DNA of 64,000 nucleotides from CAZYFH01 sp965249175 (lineage in GTDB: Bacteria; Acidobacteriota; Vicinamibacteria; Vicinamibacterales; UBA8438): contig OZ252227.1 in NCBI GenBank assembly GCA_965249175.1, forward strand, positions 2,728,001-2,792,000, given 5' to 3'. The notes under the pieces were generated by a model. It made no database searches and was not told the DNA's origin. It saw only the letters and a list, made by a program, of their open reading frames with translations. The position numbers and the translations under genes are program-made. The stretch's first letter is position 1, and every line of letters begins with the position of its first letter. Below are positions 32,249-40,136 of this stretch, in pieces.

Positions 32249-33451
32249 ATGAAGCACGCGAGATTGGCGGCGATCGCCGTCGGCGCACTGGCCAGTGCGT
32301 ATCCAAGCATGGCCAGCGCGCAGGTAGAGCACATCGATATCGCCCCCGGCTTTACGCAGGTCGTCACCTCCACGGACCGCGGGGTGAAGACGATCCACGT
32401 GTCCGGTCAGGTCGGACAGGGAGACGATCTGAAAGCGCATGCCGACTCCGCGTTCGAGGGCGTCGTGCGCCGGCTCGGCCAGGCGGGGGCGACTACCGAG
32501 GATGTCGTCAAGGTTCGGATCTTCGTCAAGGATTTCGAGCCGGACCAGTACGGCGTGATCGCGGCGTCGCGGCTGGCCACGTTTCCAGAGGGGCACTGGC
32601 CCGCCAGCACCATGGTCGGGGTCCGGGAGCTCTTTGCTCCATCGCTGCGCGTGGAGATCGAGGTCACGGCCGTCGTTGCGGAGCCGGGCGTCGATCTCGA
32701 GATCGAACGCTTTGCGCCGTCGAACGGCTTCAGCGGCGTGGTCGCTGTGACGGCGCATGGCGTCAAGACCGTGTATGTCGCCGGGCAGGTCGGCGAGGGT
32801 GACGACCTCGCGGCACAAACGGCGTCGGTATGGGGACGTGTCGGCCAGCAGCTCGAGCGGGCCGGGGCCTCATTTGCCGACCTGGTGAAGGCGACGACCT
32901 ACGTCGTCGACTTCGACCCGGCAACCGACCTGCCCGCGTACCGCGCGGGACGCGACCAAGCACTGACCCTCGACGACATGCCGGCGAGCACACTGCTCGG
33001 CATTCCCGCGCTCGCGAACGACCGGTTCAAGATCGAGATCGACGCGATCGCCGTCGCGAGCGCCGACGGCCGGCCCGTCGAGCGGGAGTTCATCGACCCG
33101 GCGACCGGCTTCACGCAGGTAGTCACCGCCGGTGGCCCCGGCCAGAAAGTCGTTCGGGTGTCGGGGCAAGTAGGCCGGCCCGGCGACCCGCTCGAGGCCC
33201 AGGCCGATCAGGTATATGCGAGCCTCAAACGACGTCTCGAGGCGGCCGGCGCCGCACCGGAGGACCTGCTGAAGATCGTCATCTACATGCCGCGATACAG
33301 CCAGGGCGATTTCGAGGCGCTCGATGCGGCGCGCAAACGACACGGCTTTCCGGATGACAAGGTCCCGGCAGCGACGCTCCTCGGCATCCAGTCGCTGTTC
33401 GCGACCGAGGCGCTGTTGGAAATAGAGGGGATCGCGGTCGTCCAGAACTAG
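32249..33451 (+). CDS. Exported protein with three tandem RidA/YjgF domains
   Basis: 400 residues from ATG 32249, with GAGGGGAG 8 bases upstream. A signal peptide (ASAYPSMASAQ) is followed by three RidA-like repeats of about 125 residues, each starting with a PxxGFTQVV/FSGVV-type strand and holding VSGQVGQGDD, VAGQVGEGDD or VSGQVGRPGD, then a helix and a VEIEV/IEIDAIAV strand. RidA proteins normally form trimers of single domains and deaminate reactive enamine/imine intermediates in the cytoplasm. Here a covalent trimer in the periplasm seems likely. The Arg that fixes the substrate carboxylate in active RidA was not confirmed in any of the repeats, so the activity is open. Confidence 0.86.
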   Translation: MKHARLAAIAVGALASAYPSMASAQVEHIDIAPGFTQVVTSTDRGVKTIHVSGQVGQGDDLKAHADSAFEGVVRRLGQAGATTEDVVKVRIFVKDFEPDQYGVIAASRLATFPEGHWPASTMVGVRELFAPSLRVEIEVTAVVAEPGVDLEIERFAPSNGFSGVVAVTAHGVKTVYVAGQVGEGDDLAAQTASVWGRVGQQLERAGASFADLVKATTYVVDFDPATDLPAYRAGRDQALTLDDMPASTLLGIPALANDRFKIEIDAIAVASADGRPVEREFIDPATGFTQVVTAGGPGQKVVRVSGQVGRPGDPLEAQADQVYASLKRRLEAAGAAPEDLLKIVIYMPRYSQGDFEALDAARKRHGFPDDKVPAATLLGIQSLFATEALLEIEGIAVVQN

Positions 33452-33553
33452 CCGACCGAGCACCCAACGCCAACCAGCGAACGTCAGCCAGCGCGGACAT
33501 CCCGGGGCAGGTGAGGTCGGCCGACCAGCGTACTGCGCCTCCGCAGCAATCGG

Positions 33554-33763
33554 TCAGGCGGTGCTTTGTTGTCGCAGCCAATCCGCGAGGGCGATCTTCA
33601 ACAGCGACTGGTAAGGCACGTCACGGCGGTCCGCCTGGCTCTCCAGATACGCCGCTTCATACGGATAGAACCTCGAGCTTCTAAGCCGAGGGTCGCTGGT
33701 TGGCGGAGTCAGCGCCGGTTCAGCCGTCCACGCACGGGTCGACGGACACCCGGCGACGCTCAA
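33554..33763 (-). CDS. Putative CopG/BrnA-like antitoxin, possibly a fragment
   Basis: 69 codons from a TTG at 33763. The last 40 residues (YLESQADRRDVPYQSLLKIA, then LADWLRQQ) look like the C-terminal helices of BrnA/CopG-type ribbon-helix-helix antitoxins. The N-terminal half is not convincing and may be out of register. No toxin gene is adjacent. It sits in a patch that also holds a frameshifted collagen-like gene and a truncated HAD gene, so it may be a remnant. The rest of the 33452-33819 gap shows nothing else I can support. Confidence 0.4.
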   Translation of the reverse strand: MSVAGCPSTRAWTAEPALTPPTSDPRLRSSRFYPYEAAYLESQADRRDVPYQSLLKIALADWLRQQSTA

Positions 33764-33819
33764 GGACGTGTCGCACTATCATCCGTCCACCGGTACGGGC
33801 CGGAAAGGAAGGTTACCCA

Positions 33820-34526
33820 ATGAACGAGCGACTTCTCATCAGTATGGCCGTTGTCTTGTGTTCGTTTGTCCTGGCCGGGGCTCCGATAATCGCTCAAGGG
33901 CCACCCGGAGCCGCGTCGTCGACGGTCATTACGAAAGCCGTACCTGATCTCACGGACCCCCTTATGCCGCGCATCACGCTCGAAGGCACAGGATTCGGGA
34001 CAACTCCGCAAGTCCGCATCGGCTTCGATATGGGAACGCTGCTCACGCTGACCGTCGTGGGCACGCCAACGGATACCTTGATTGTGGCCGACTTGCCGCT
34101 GAGCATTGCCGCGGCGACCTACGTGCTCATCGTGGAGGCCGGGCAGGGATCGAAACGTATCGACGCCATCGACGTCACGATTGGCACCGTTGGACCATCA
34201 GGGCCATCAGGGCCATCAGGGGCATCGGTCCGGCGGGCGTGGACGGTTCGGACGGCGTATTGAACTACGAAATCGTCACCGGCACGTGGGCGTTCGGTCC
34301 CCATGGCGGGGTCAGCGGTATACCAACACCCGTGTGCCCGTCTGGGAAGAAAGCCATTTCCGGGGGCATCAAGACTGATCTAGTGAGTCACCAGGATTTG
34401 AAGCTCTTCAACGTGTTTCGTATGATTCCAACGACCAATGGTAAGCAGTGGCAAGTAGGATTCTTCAACGACAGCAACGAGCCTGGGGTCGCGACGTTGT
34501 ATACCGTCTGTGCGACTGCAAACTAG
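33820..34526 (+). pseudogene. Exported IPT/TIG plus collagen-like repeat protein, broken by a one-base deletion
   Basis: ATG 33820 with GGAAGG upstream. A signal peptide ends at PIIAQG. Residues 35-125 resemble an IPT/TIG Ig-like domain (ITLEGTGFGTTPQVRIGF, LIVADLPLSIAAATYVLIVE), followed by Gly-Pro-Ser triplets from the 9-base repeats at 34192-34227. The frame then goes wrong. In the next frame the collagen-like run continues GPAGVDGSDGVLNYEIVTG and a C-terminal domain (CPSGKKAISGGIKTD, WQVGFFNDSNEPGVATLY) to the stop at 34526. Adding one G at 34227/34228 joins the two parts into a protein of about 235 residues. This is likely a secreted, surface-exposed protein. Short repeats plus a G-run could also allow slippage. 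Confidence 0.75.
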
Positions 34527-34539
34527 GGGACTGCGACGG

Positions 34540-34704
34540 TCAAGCGTTGAGTGAAATCCGAGCCACGATGCGCCGGCCGCTACACTGAGCGCGAACAGCG
34601 CCGGGTATCGGCCCGTTCGCTTGGTAGAGCACGCCGTCTAAATCGAAGGCGACGGCTCCGATCCCCCGGAGTTCCGCGCGCAAGCCGTGCGTCGGCGCGC
34701 TCAT
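34540..34704 (-). pseudogene. 5' fragment of a HAD-IIA-type hydrolase gene
   Basis: 54 codons from ATG 34704 to TGA 34540. Residues 16-35 contain the HAD motif I as AVAFDLDGVLYQANGPIPGA, typical of the NagD/HAD-IIA group. After IPGAV the sequence no longer resembles the family and soon stops. The remaining 200 or so residues are absent. This appears to be the truncated start of a phosphatase gene, cut by a rearrangement. Outside it, 34527-34775 holds nothing I can assign. Confidence 0.6.
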
Positions 34705-34775
34705 GCTGCCTGGCGGAAGCCTCTCGCCGCACAGCGCGCCGCAGCGAGGGGGTCGACGTCAGGTCGGCCGCGCCT

Positions 34776-35576
34776 TCAGCGCGCGGTCACCGGCGGATAC
34801 CACGGACCGTCGCGGAACTCGACCGGCAGGTCGGCGATCGCGCTCCTAAACGCCTCGATCGTGGCCGCGGTCTCCCTCGCGCCTTCCGGTCCGGCGCCTT
34901 GCCGGTTCTGCAGCCACCGCGCGTAGCGATTGTCGTAGTGGTAGAGGTAGACCACCTTCGGTGCGAAGGTCCTGATGCACTCGGCGACGGGAATCGGCCG
35001 CATCCGGTCGACCGGGAGGTTCATCGGGAGAAACGCCACGTCGATGTCGCGCAGCGCCTGGATCTCCGGGACGCACTCGGTCACACCCGCGACGAAGATC
35101 CGCCGCCCGCCGAGCGTCACAACATAGCCGTTCGCCTCGCCTTTTGGATGCAACGGTTGGCCGGGCGTCATGTCGTACGCTGGGATGGCTTCCACGCGGA
35201 TGCCGGCGAACACGCCCCGCTCGCCGTTTCCCAGCACGCGCGCCCCAGGGACGTCCCCCTCCCCAGCCGCGGTCACGACGACCGGCGCCCCCGGCTTCCG
35301 GAGGCGCGCGATGGCTTCCGGATCCAGGTGGTGTCCCGGGTCATCCGTCACGAGGATGAGGTCGGCCGGCGCCGCCCGCGAGAGGTCGCCGGCGCTCCAG
35401 GGGTCGACGTGAATCACTCGGCCGGCGTGCTCGAGCTGGACGCTGGCGTGCACGATGGGGGTAATGACGATGTCGCCGCCTTCGGCGGCGATCCGATGCG
35501 GCGACTGCGCCGACACGTCCCGCGCGCCGACGCACGCCACCAGGGCGACGACTGCAATCGTGATGACGTTACGCAT
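34776..35576 (-). CDS. Exported UlaG-like MBL-fold protein with altered metal motif
   Basis: 266 residues from ATG 35576 (MRNVITIAVV) with a signal peptide ending at VSAQ. The fold resembles the L-ascorbate-6-phosphate lactonase (UlaG)-like MBL group: ITPIVHASVQLEHAGRVIHV, DPWSAG, GYVVTLGGRRIFVAGVTECV, VDVAFLPMNLP-type strand and VVYLYHYDN. The canonical metal motif (H-x-H-x-D-H) is replaced by TDDPGHHLDP, so only part of the first metal site remains. It may bind one metal or be non-catalytic. It follows two DPPDGR/ACHEGNY family genes closely (31 bases), suggesting one operon of periplasmic proteins. Confidence 0.75.
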   Translation of the reverse strand: MRNVITIAVVALVACVGARDVSAQSPHRIAAEGGDIVITPIVHASVQLEHAGRVIHVDPWSAGDLSRAAPADLILVTDDPGHHLDPEAIARLRKPGAPVVVTAAGEGDVPGARVLGNGERGVFAGIRVEAIPAYDMTPGQPLHPKGEANGYVVTLGGRRIFVAGVTECVPEIQALRDIDVAFLPMNLPVDRMRPIPVAECIRTFAPKVVYLYHYDNRYARWLQNRQGAGPEGARETAATIEAFRSAIADLPVEFRDGPWYPPVTAR

Positions 35577-35607
35577 GGCGCGGACCCCTCGACTCACGCC
35601 GCGGGCG

Positions 35608-36579
35608 CTACCGCGCGTCGCCGGCGGCCTTGCGCTCGTCGGCGCGATGGCCCGCGAGGATCCCCTCCATACCGTAATTACCCTCGTGACATGCATACTC
35701 GAAGAGCGGTGCGTCTGACCGCATCATCGGCAGCGCTACGGACCAGCTGCGTTCGAACGTCTCTGGATCGTCGACGGTGTACTCGTAGAGGAGCGTCTCC
35801 GCATCGACCCGCGTCAGTCGCTCGACGAGACGCATCCGCGGGCCACTGCCACGGAACGACGTCTTGTCGGTGAAGTTACGAGTTTCGACGACCAGCGAGT
35901 CCCCTTCCCAGTAACCACGGGAATCACCCCGCCACTGACGCACATCGCCAGTGAGATGCGGGCGACCGTCGAGCGGGATGACCCGCGCGTCGTTGACCAT
36001 CTCGGTGAGGATCACGACATGGTCCGGCGTTTGGAACAACTGCATGTTGTTGTTGTAGGCGCTCGAATCCATTGGCGGACCGGCGTTGAAACCGAGGATG
36101 CAGCGCTCGGCAATCCCACGGTCCGTCCACGAATCGGCGGGGTGATCGCGTCGATACGTGCGTCGTGCCTCGGCGAGCCGTTCGGCCGCCGCCCGCATCG
36201 CCGGAACGCGACCATCCGGCGGATCGACGATCAGCGACGTCCGCCGGTCCTCGGTGACGCTGGTCCCGTAGTCGAACCAGAACTGGTTGTAGGCGCCGGG
36301 GTCGGTATCGCTGCCTTCAGCGAGACTAATCCATCGCTGGGCCGTCTGGGCCACCACAGCGGCCGCTTCTTCATCCGAGAGGACGTCCTTGCCGGCGAGC
36401 TCGGCGGGACGCTCGAGTGGCGTCGCCGTGCGGAAGTCCCAGACACCCTGGAGATCGGGCGCACCCCAGGAGGTCTGCGGCGCGGCCTCCGCCTCAGAGG
36501 GCTGTGCGGATGCCACGAGCCCCGTCATGAACGTGAAAGCCAACACCCCGAGTGCAACGGCGAGAACTCGATGGCTCAT
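35608..36579 (-). CDS. Secreted DPPDGR/ACHEGNY family protein
   Basis: 323 residues from ATG 36579 (MSHRVLAVAL), with AGGAGAGG just upstream. A signal peptide ends near VASAQ. Conserved blocks: WGAPDLQGVWDFRTATPLER, SLIVDPPDGRVPAM, ERCILGFNAGPPM, QLFQTPDHVVILTEMVNDAR, RGYWEGDSLVVETRNFTDKT, YEYTVDDPETFERSW and EYACHEGNYGMEGILAG. The same scaffold is present in the neighbour at 36618 and at 25324 and 18383. The conserved Cys-His-Glu cluster near the C-terminus and the His in the RVIPLDGRPHL block are candidate functional residues. The function is not known to me. It lies 38 bases downstream of its paralogue. Confidence 0.82.
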   Translation of the reverse strand: MSHRVLAVALGVLAFTFMTGLVASAQPSEAEAAPQTSWGAPDLQGVWDFRTATPLERPAELAGKDVLSDEEAAAVVAQTAQRWISLAEGSDTDPGAYNQFWFDYGTSVTEDRRTSLIVDPPDGRVPAMRAAAERLAEARRTYRRDHPADSWTDRGIAERCILGFNAGPPMDSSAYNNNMQLFQTPDHVVILTEMVNDARVIPLDGRPHLTGDVRQWRGDSRGYWEGDSLVVETRNFTDKTSFRGSGPRMRLVERLTRVDAETLLYEYTVDDPETFERSWSVALPMMRSDAPLFEYACHEGNYGMEGILAGHRADERKAAGDAR

Positions 36580-36617
36580 GTCCCTCTCCTGGCCGGCGTG
36601 CCGGCCTGCGCGACGCG

Positions 36618-37637
36618 TCACCGCGATTCCGCGGCCTCCCGCTCCTCGGCCCGCGCGCCGGCCAGGATGCCGGGCATCGCGTAGTTCCCCTCGTGACAGG
36701 CGTATTCGAAGATCGGCTCTTCGGTCTGGTCGAGCAGCAACTCGACGGTCCACGGTTCCGTCCAGGTGTCAGGGTCCCGCAGTGTCACCTCGTGGCGAAG
36801 CACGTCGGGTCCGATCCGATCGAAGCGCTCGACGAGGACGAGATTGGCCGAACCACCGCTGTAGCGGCTCCGCGGGTCGTAGCTCCGCGTCTCGACGACC
36901 AGCGTGTCGCCGTCCCACCGGCCACGTGAGTTCCCCGCCCATTGCGCGATCGAATCATCGAGGTGCGGCCGTCCGTCGAGGGGAATCGTCCGGATGTAAT
37001 GACCCATCTCCTGGAGGATCGTCACCTGGTCGGGGGTCTGCAGGATCTGGGAAAAGCTGTTGTAGCCGGACCCCAGGTTGGGAACGCCCCAGTGAAGACA
37101 TCGGTCGCCCAGGGTGCGTTGCTCTGGACCGTCGGAGCCCGACGACCCGAGCGGGCCTCGGCGCGTGCGCATGCGCGTCTGCGCTGCCTCGGTGAGCGGT
37201 GGTCGCCGTCCGTTCGGCGGGTCGATGATGAGCGATGTGCGGTTGTCGAGCGAGCGATCGACCAGCCAGAACGCGTTGTAGTTCCCGGTGACCGTGTCAA
37301 AATCCTGGAACTCGGCATTCCCGAGCGCCTGCTGAATAAGGCGGTCGCCCAGCAAGTCGCCGGCCTGCTCCGAATCTCGGAACTCCTGGATGCGCTCGTT
37401 CAGCGCCGCTAGCTCCTCGTCGGTCAGCCGCGCCTTTTCGCCAAACTGCTCCGGACGCTGCATCGGGGTCGCACGGTTGTTCGTCCAGATCCCCTGCAGG
37501 TCGGGATGACCATCGGCCGTTCGAGGCACGGACCAGCCGGCCGGAGCGGCCGTTTGTCCGACAACGATGCCCGGTGTGATTACCAGCGCTGCGACCGCAG
37601 TCAGTACCGGTGTCAACGCGAGGATATTCCGTCTCAT
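36618..37637 (-). CDS. Secreted DPPDGR/ACHEGNY family protein
   Basis: 339 residues from ATG 37637 (MRRNILALTP) with GGGGGAG three bases upstream. A signal peptide ends near IVVGQ. Family blocks: HPDLQGIWTNNRATPMQRPE, LIIDPPNGRRPPLTEAA, DRCLHWGVPNLGSGYNS, QILQTPDQVTILQEMGHYIR, RGRWDGDTLVVETRSYDPRS and EYACHEGNYAMPGILAGARA. First of a co-directional trio with 35608 and the UlaG-like gene. The pair probably arose by tandem duplication, but the two have diverged well apart, so they may have different ligands. Function unknown. Confidence 0.82.
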   Translation of the reverse strand: MRRNILALTPVLTAVAALVITPGIVVGQTAAPAGWSVPRTADGHPDLQGIWTNNRATPMQRPEQFGEKARLTDEELAALNERIQEFRDSEQAGDLLGDRLIQQALGNAEFQDFDTVTGNYNAFWLVDRSLDNRTSLIIDPPNGRRPPLTEAAQTRMRTRRGPLGSSGSDGPEQRTLGDRCLHWGVPNLGSGYNSFSQILQTPDQVTILQEMGHYIRTIPLDGRPHLDDSIAQWAGNSRGRWDGDTLVVETRSYDPRSRYSGGSANLVLVERFDRIGPDVLRHEVTLRDPDTWTEPWTVELLLDQTEEPIFEYACHEGNYAMPGILAGARAEEREAAESR

Positions 37638-37745
37638 CTGCTCCCCCATCTCCTGCGCGTCGTCGCGCTCATGGCTAGCACACAGCGCCGGTCGCCCTGC
37701 GGCGACCGCCTACACATACTAGACCACCTGACCCGGTTTCGGCGC

Positions 37746-40046
37746 CTAGCGAATGAGATCGAACAGGTAGCTGTACTTGAGGGTGAGTGTGCGGCCGGCG
37801 CCGGTGGGAATCTCGCTCCCGAGGCCCTGGATGTCGTTGTAGACCACGAACAGTCCGGTGTTGGCATCCGACAGCAGACCGAAGCGGAGATTCGACGACC
37901 ACAAGTCTGCGCGATCGTTGTATTGCACGAGTCCCTGGAAGAACATCCGGGTCGTAAAGGAGTACGACATCCGGAAGCGCGCGAGGTTGGTCGTGAAAAC
38001 GCCCCCCGGCAGCCGCAGGTCGTTGTAGGACCACTCGAAGGCGGCGTTGAGCGTCTCCCCGACGCGGGCGGCAATGGACGGCGTGATCGTGACGCGGTCG
38101 CCGCCGAATAAGCCACCAACGATGGTGTTGACGTTGAAGCTGACCGGTGCACCGAGATTCGTGTTGCCGGCGATCTGCATTTCCGTGTGGTCGTAGGTTC
38201 CCGGCGGAATGACCACGCCGGGGAAGATCTCGAACGCGTCGAACACGCCTTCGCGAGTGACGTTCATCCCGGTGTGGATCTCGTAGCCGTTCCGCCACTC
38301 GAGGTGGTTGTCGATGTGCGTAAACTGCGATTCGTGGCGCCCCGTGCGATAGTCGAAATAGGTATTGTGGAAGACGTGTGGCCGGAATTCATGCACACCC
38401 ATGAAGTTCTCGGGACGAAACGTCGTAAAGACGCTCGCGTTCATCCGCCGGTAGCTCTCGCGCGCCAGGAACCCCACCTCCGGGTTGAAGTTCGGCGCCA
38501 CCTCGGTATAGCCGAGTGACAGCCGCGCGCGCTCCGATTGATGCTGTGCACTGAGGGCGTAGGCATGGGTTTCGGTCGTTGGCCGACCCGGTGAGTCGGT
38601 CCGTGCGGCGAACCCGGACACGGTGCCGCCTTCCCCGATACCCCAGGTCCCGTCGACGGCGTAGCTCCGATTCGCGTCATCGGTCCCGGCCAGGTCGCCG
38701 CTCGCCTGCCGATTGACGAACATGGCGCCGACGTTCGAGCGGTTCGCGAGATCCTGTCTGACGCGTGCGACGGTGAAATTCTGTCGCGGAATCCCACTGA
38801 CACCCACCGCCTGGGTCTGCATGTTGAGAAAACCGACGTTGGTGTTGGTCCCGATCTTTCCGGACAGACGACCGCCACCGACGATCGGGATCTGCTCGCC
38901 GTTGTCGCCGAGCCCGATCCGGCGACTGAAGAAGATGTCGACGGCCCCCTGTTGCCCCACCGAAAACAACCCGGCGTTTTCGAGAAAGAAGGGCCGCTTC
39001 TCCGGAAAGAACAGCGTGAAGCGATCGAGGTTGATCTGCTGATCGTCGACCTCGACCTGCGCGAAATCGGTGTTGTAGGTCAGGTCGAGCGTCATGCTCG
39101 GCGTGACGCTGTATTTGAGGTCGGCTCCAACATCTCCGGTACGGACGGTCATCGCGCGCTCCGTCCGGTAGACCGCATCACCGAGCGCATATGGCGTGAG
39201 CTGCAGGTTCCGCTGCGGGGGCACTTCGATCCCCTGGAGCGCCCCCGCCAGCGAGATCCGATTCAAATTGTATTGACGCGGCAACGGCGACCAGTACGCC
39301 TGTTCGTTCCGGGCCCGGATGTTGCGCTGGAAGTTCATGCCCCACGACTGCGTCTCGGTGCGCGGATAGCGCAACGTTCGGAACGGAATGGCGAGCTCCG
39401 CCGTCCACCCGATCTCGGACACACGCGTCACCACTTGCCAGGCCCCGTCCCAGTTGAGGTTGAAGCCACCGCCCGACCCCCGCTGCTGCCGGTTGTTGCT
39501 CGGGCGTCCGCCGCCGCCGCCAAAGCCCCCGCTGCCCTGCCCTTCATTCGTCAGCTGCCCGTCGTACTCGACACCAGCCGGATTGGTGCCGAATACGAAC
39601 CCGTTCTGGCCATCGAGATACGTGTCGAGGACGATCCGAAAGCTGTCGGTCTCGGTCAGGTCGGAATCGCGGCGGCTGTCCGCGGCGATGATCGTGCTCG
39701 GGTCCTCGGTGTAGCACACGACCCCGAAGTAGAGCGTGTCATTGGTGTAGACGATGCGCACCTCGGTCCGCTCCGACGCCGGCTCTCCTTCGAACGGCCG
39801 GTTCTGCACAAATCCCGTCGCGACGGCGGCGTCGGCGTACGCCGCGTCGTTGAGCACGTCGCCATCGATGACCGGCGCCACATCCACCGTTACGGCGCGC
39901 GTCAACGGCACCCCGGCGGCCGTCAGATCGCGGTCCTGGACGCGCTCGGGAGCCGACGCTGGCTGGGCATCCGTGCTCACGGACAGCATCAGCAGCCAAC
40001 CTGCCACGATGGTGACGACGCGCGCACAACGGTTCATTCGAGTCAT
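37746..40046 (-). CDS. CBM9/DUF5916 outer-membrane-type protein
   Basis: 766 residues from ATG 40046 (MTRMNRCARV; a TTG at 40064 is also open). A signal peptide is followed at residues 55-260 by a carbohydrate-binding family 9-like domain (APVIDGDVLNDAAYADA, RTEVRIVYTNDTLYFGVVCY, GWTAELAIPFRTLRYP). Residues 280-766 match DUF5916 (LQLTPYALGDAVYRTER, VGADLKYSVTPSMTLDLTYN, FTLFFPEKRPFFLENAGLFS), which is predicted to be a beta-barrel. The alternating strands and a final aromatic-rich strand (LKYSYLFDLIR) fit an outer-membrane protein. Such proteins are abundant in Acidobacteria and Bacteroidota; the role is unknown but probably glycan binding or uptake. A Gly/Ser/Gln-rich loop sits at about 178-200. 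Confidence 0.9.
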   Translation of the reverse strand: MTRMNRCARVVTIVAGWLLMLSVSTDAQPASAPERVQDRDLTAAGVPLTRAVTVDVAPVIDGDVLNDAAYADAAVATGFVQNRPFEGEPASERTEVRIVYTNDTLYFGVVCYTEDPSTIIAADSRRDSDLTETDSFRIVLDTYLDGQNGFVFGTNPAGVEYDGQLTNEGQGSGGFGGGGGRPSNNRQQRGSGGGFNLNWDGAWQVVTRVSEIGWTAELAIPFRTLRYPRTETQSWGMNFQRNIRARNEQAYWSPLPRQYNLNRISLAGALQGIEVPPQRNLQLTPYALGDAVYRTERAMTVRTGDVGADLKYSVTPSMTLDLTYNTDFAQVEVDDQQINLDRFTLFFPEKRPFFLENAGLFSVGQQGAVDIFFSRRIGLGDNGEQIPIVGGGRLSGKIGTNTNVGFLNMQTQAVGVSGIPRQNFTVARVRQDLANRSNVGAMFVNRQASGDLAGTDDANRSYAVDGTWGIGEGGTVSGFAARTDSPGRPTTETHAYALSAQHQSERARLSLGYTEVAPNFNPEVGFLARESYRRMNASVFTTFRPENFMGVHEFRPHVFHNTYFDYRTGRHESQFTHIDNHLEWRNGYEIHTGMNVTREGVFDAFEIFPGVVIPPGTYDHTEMQIAGNTNLGAPVSFNVNTIVGGLFGGDRVTITPSIAARVGETLNAAFEWSYNDLRLPGGVFTTNLARFRMSYSFTTRMFFQGLVQYNDRADLWSSNLRFGLLSDANTGLFVVYNDIQGLGSEIPTGAGRTLTLKYSYLFDLIR

Positions 40047-40136
40047 GTTGATGAGGGTACCCAACGCCGGACAGACCGACGGTGCGTCGGCCGGGCGGAG
40101 GAGCGGTCCTACGAGCTGGTGTCGTGTCGTCGAGAG

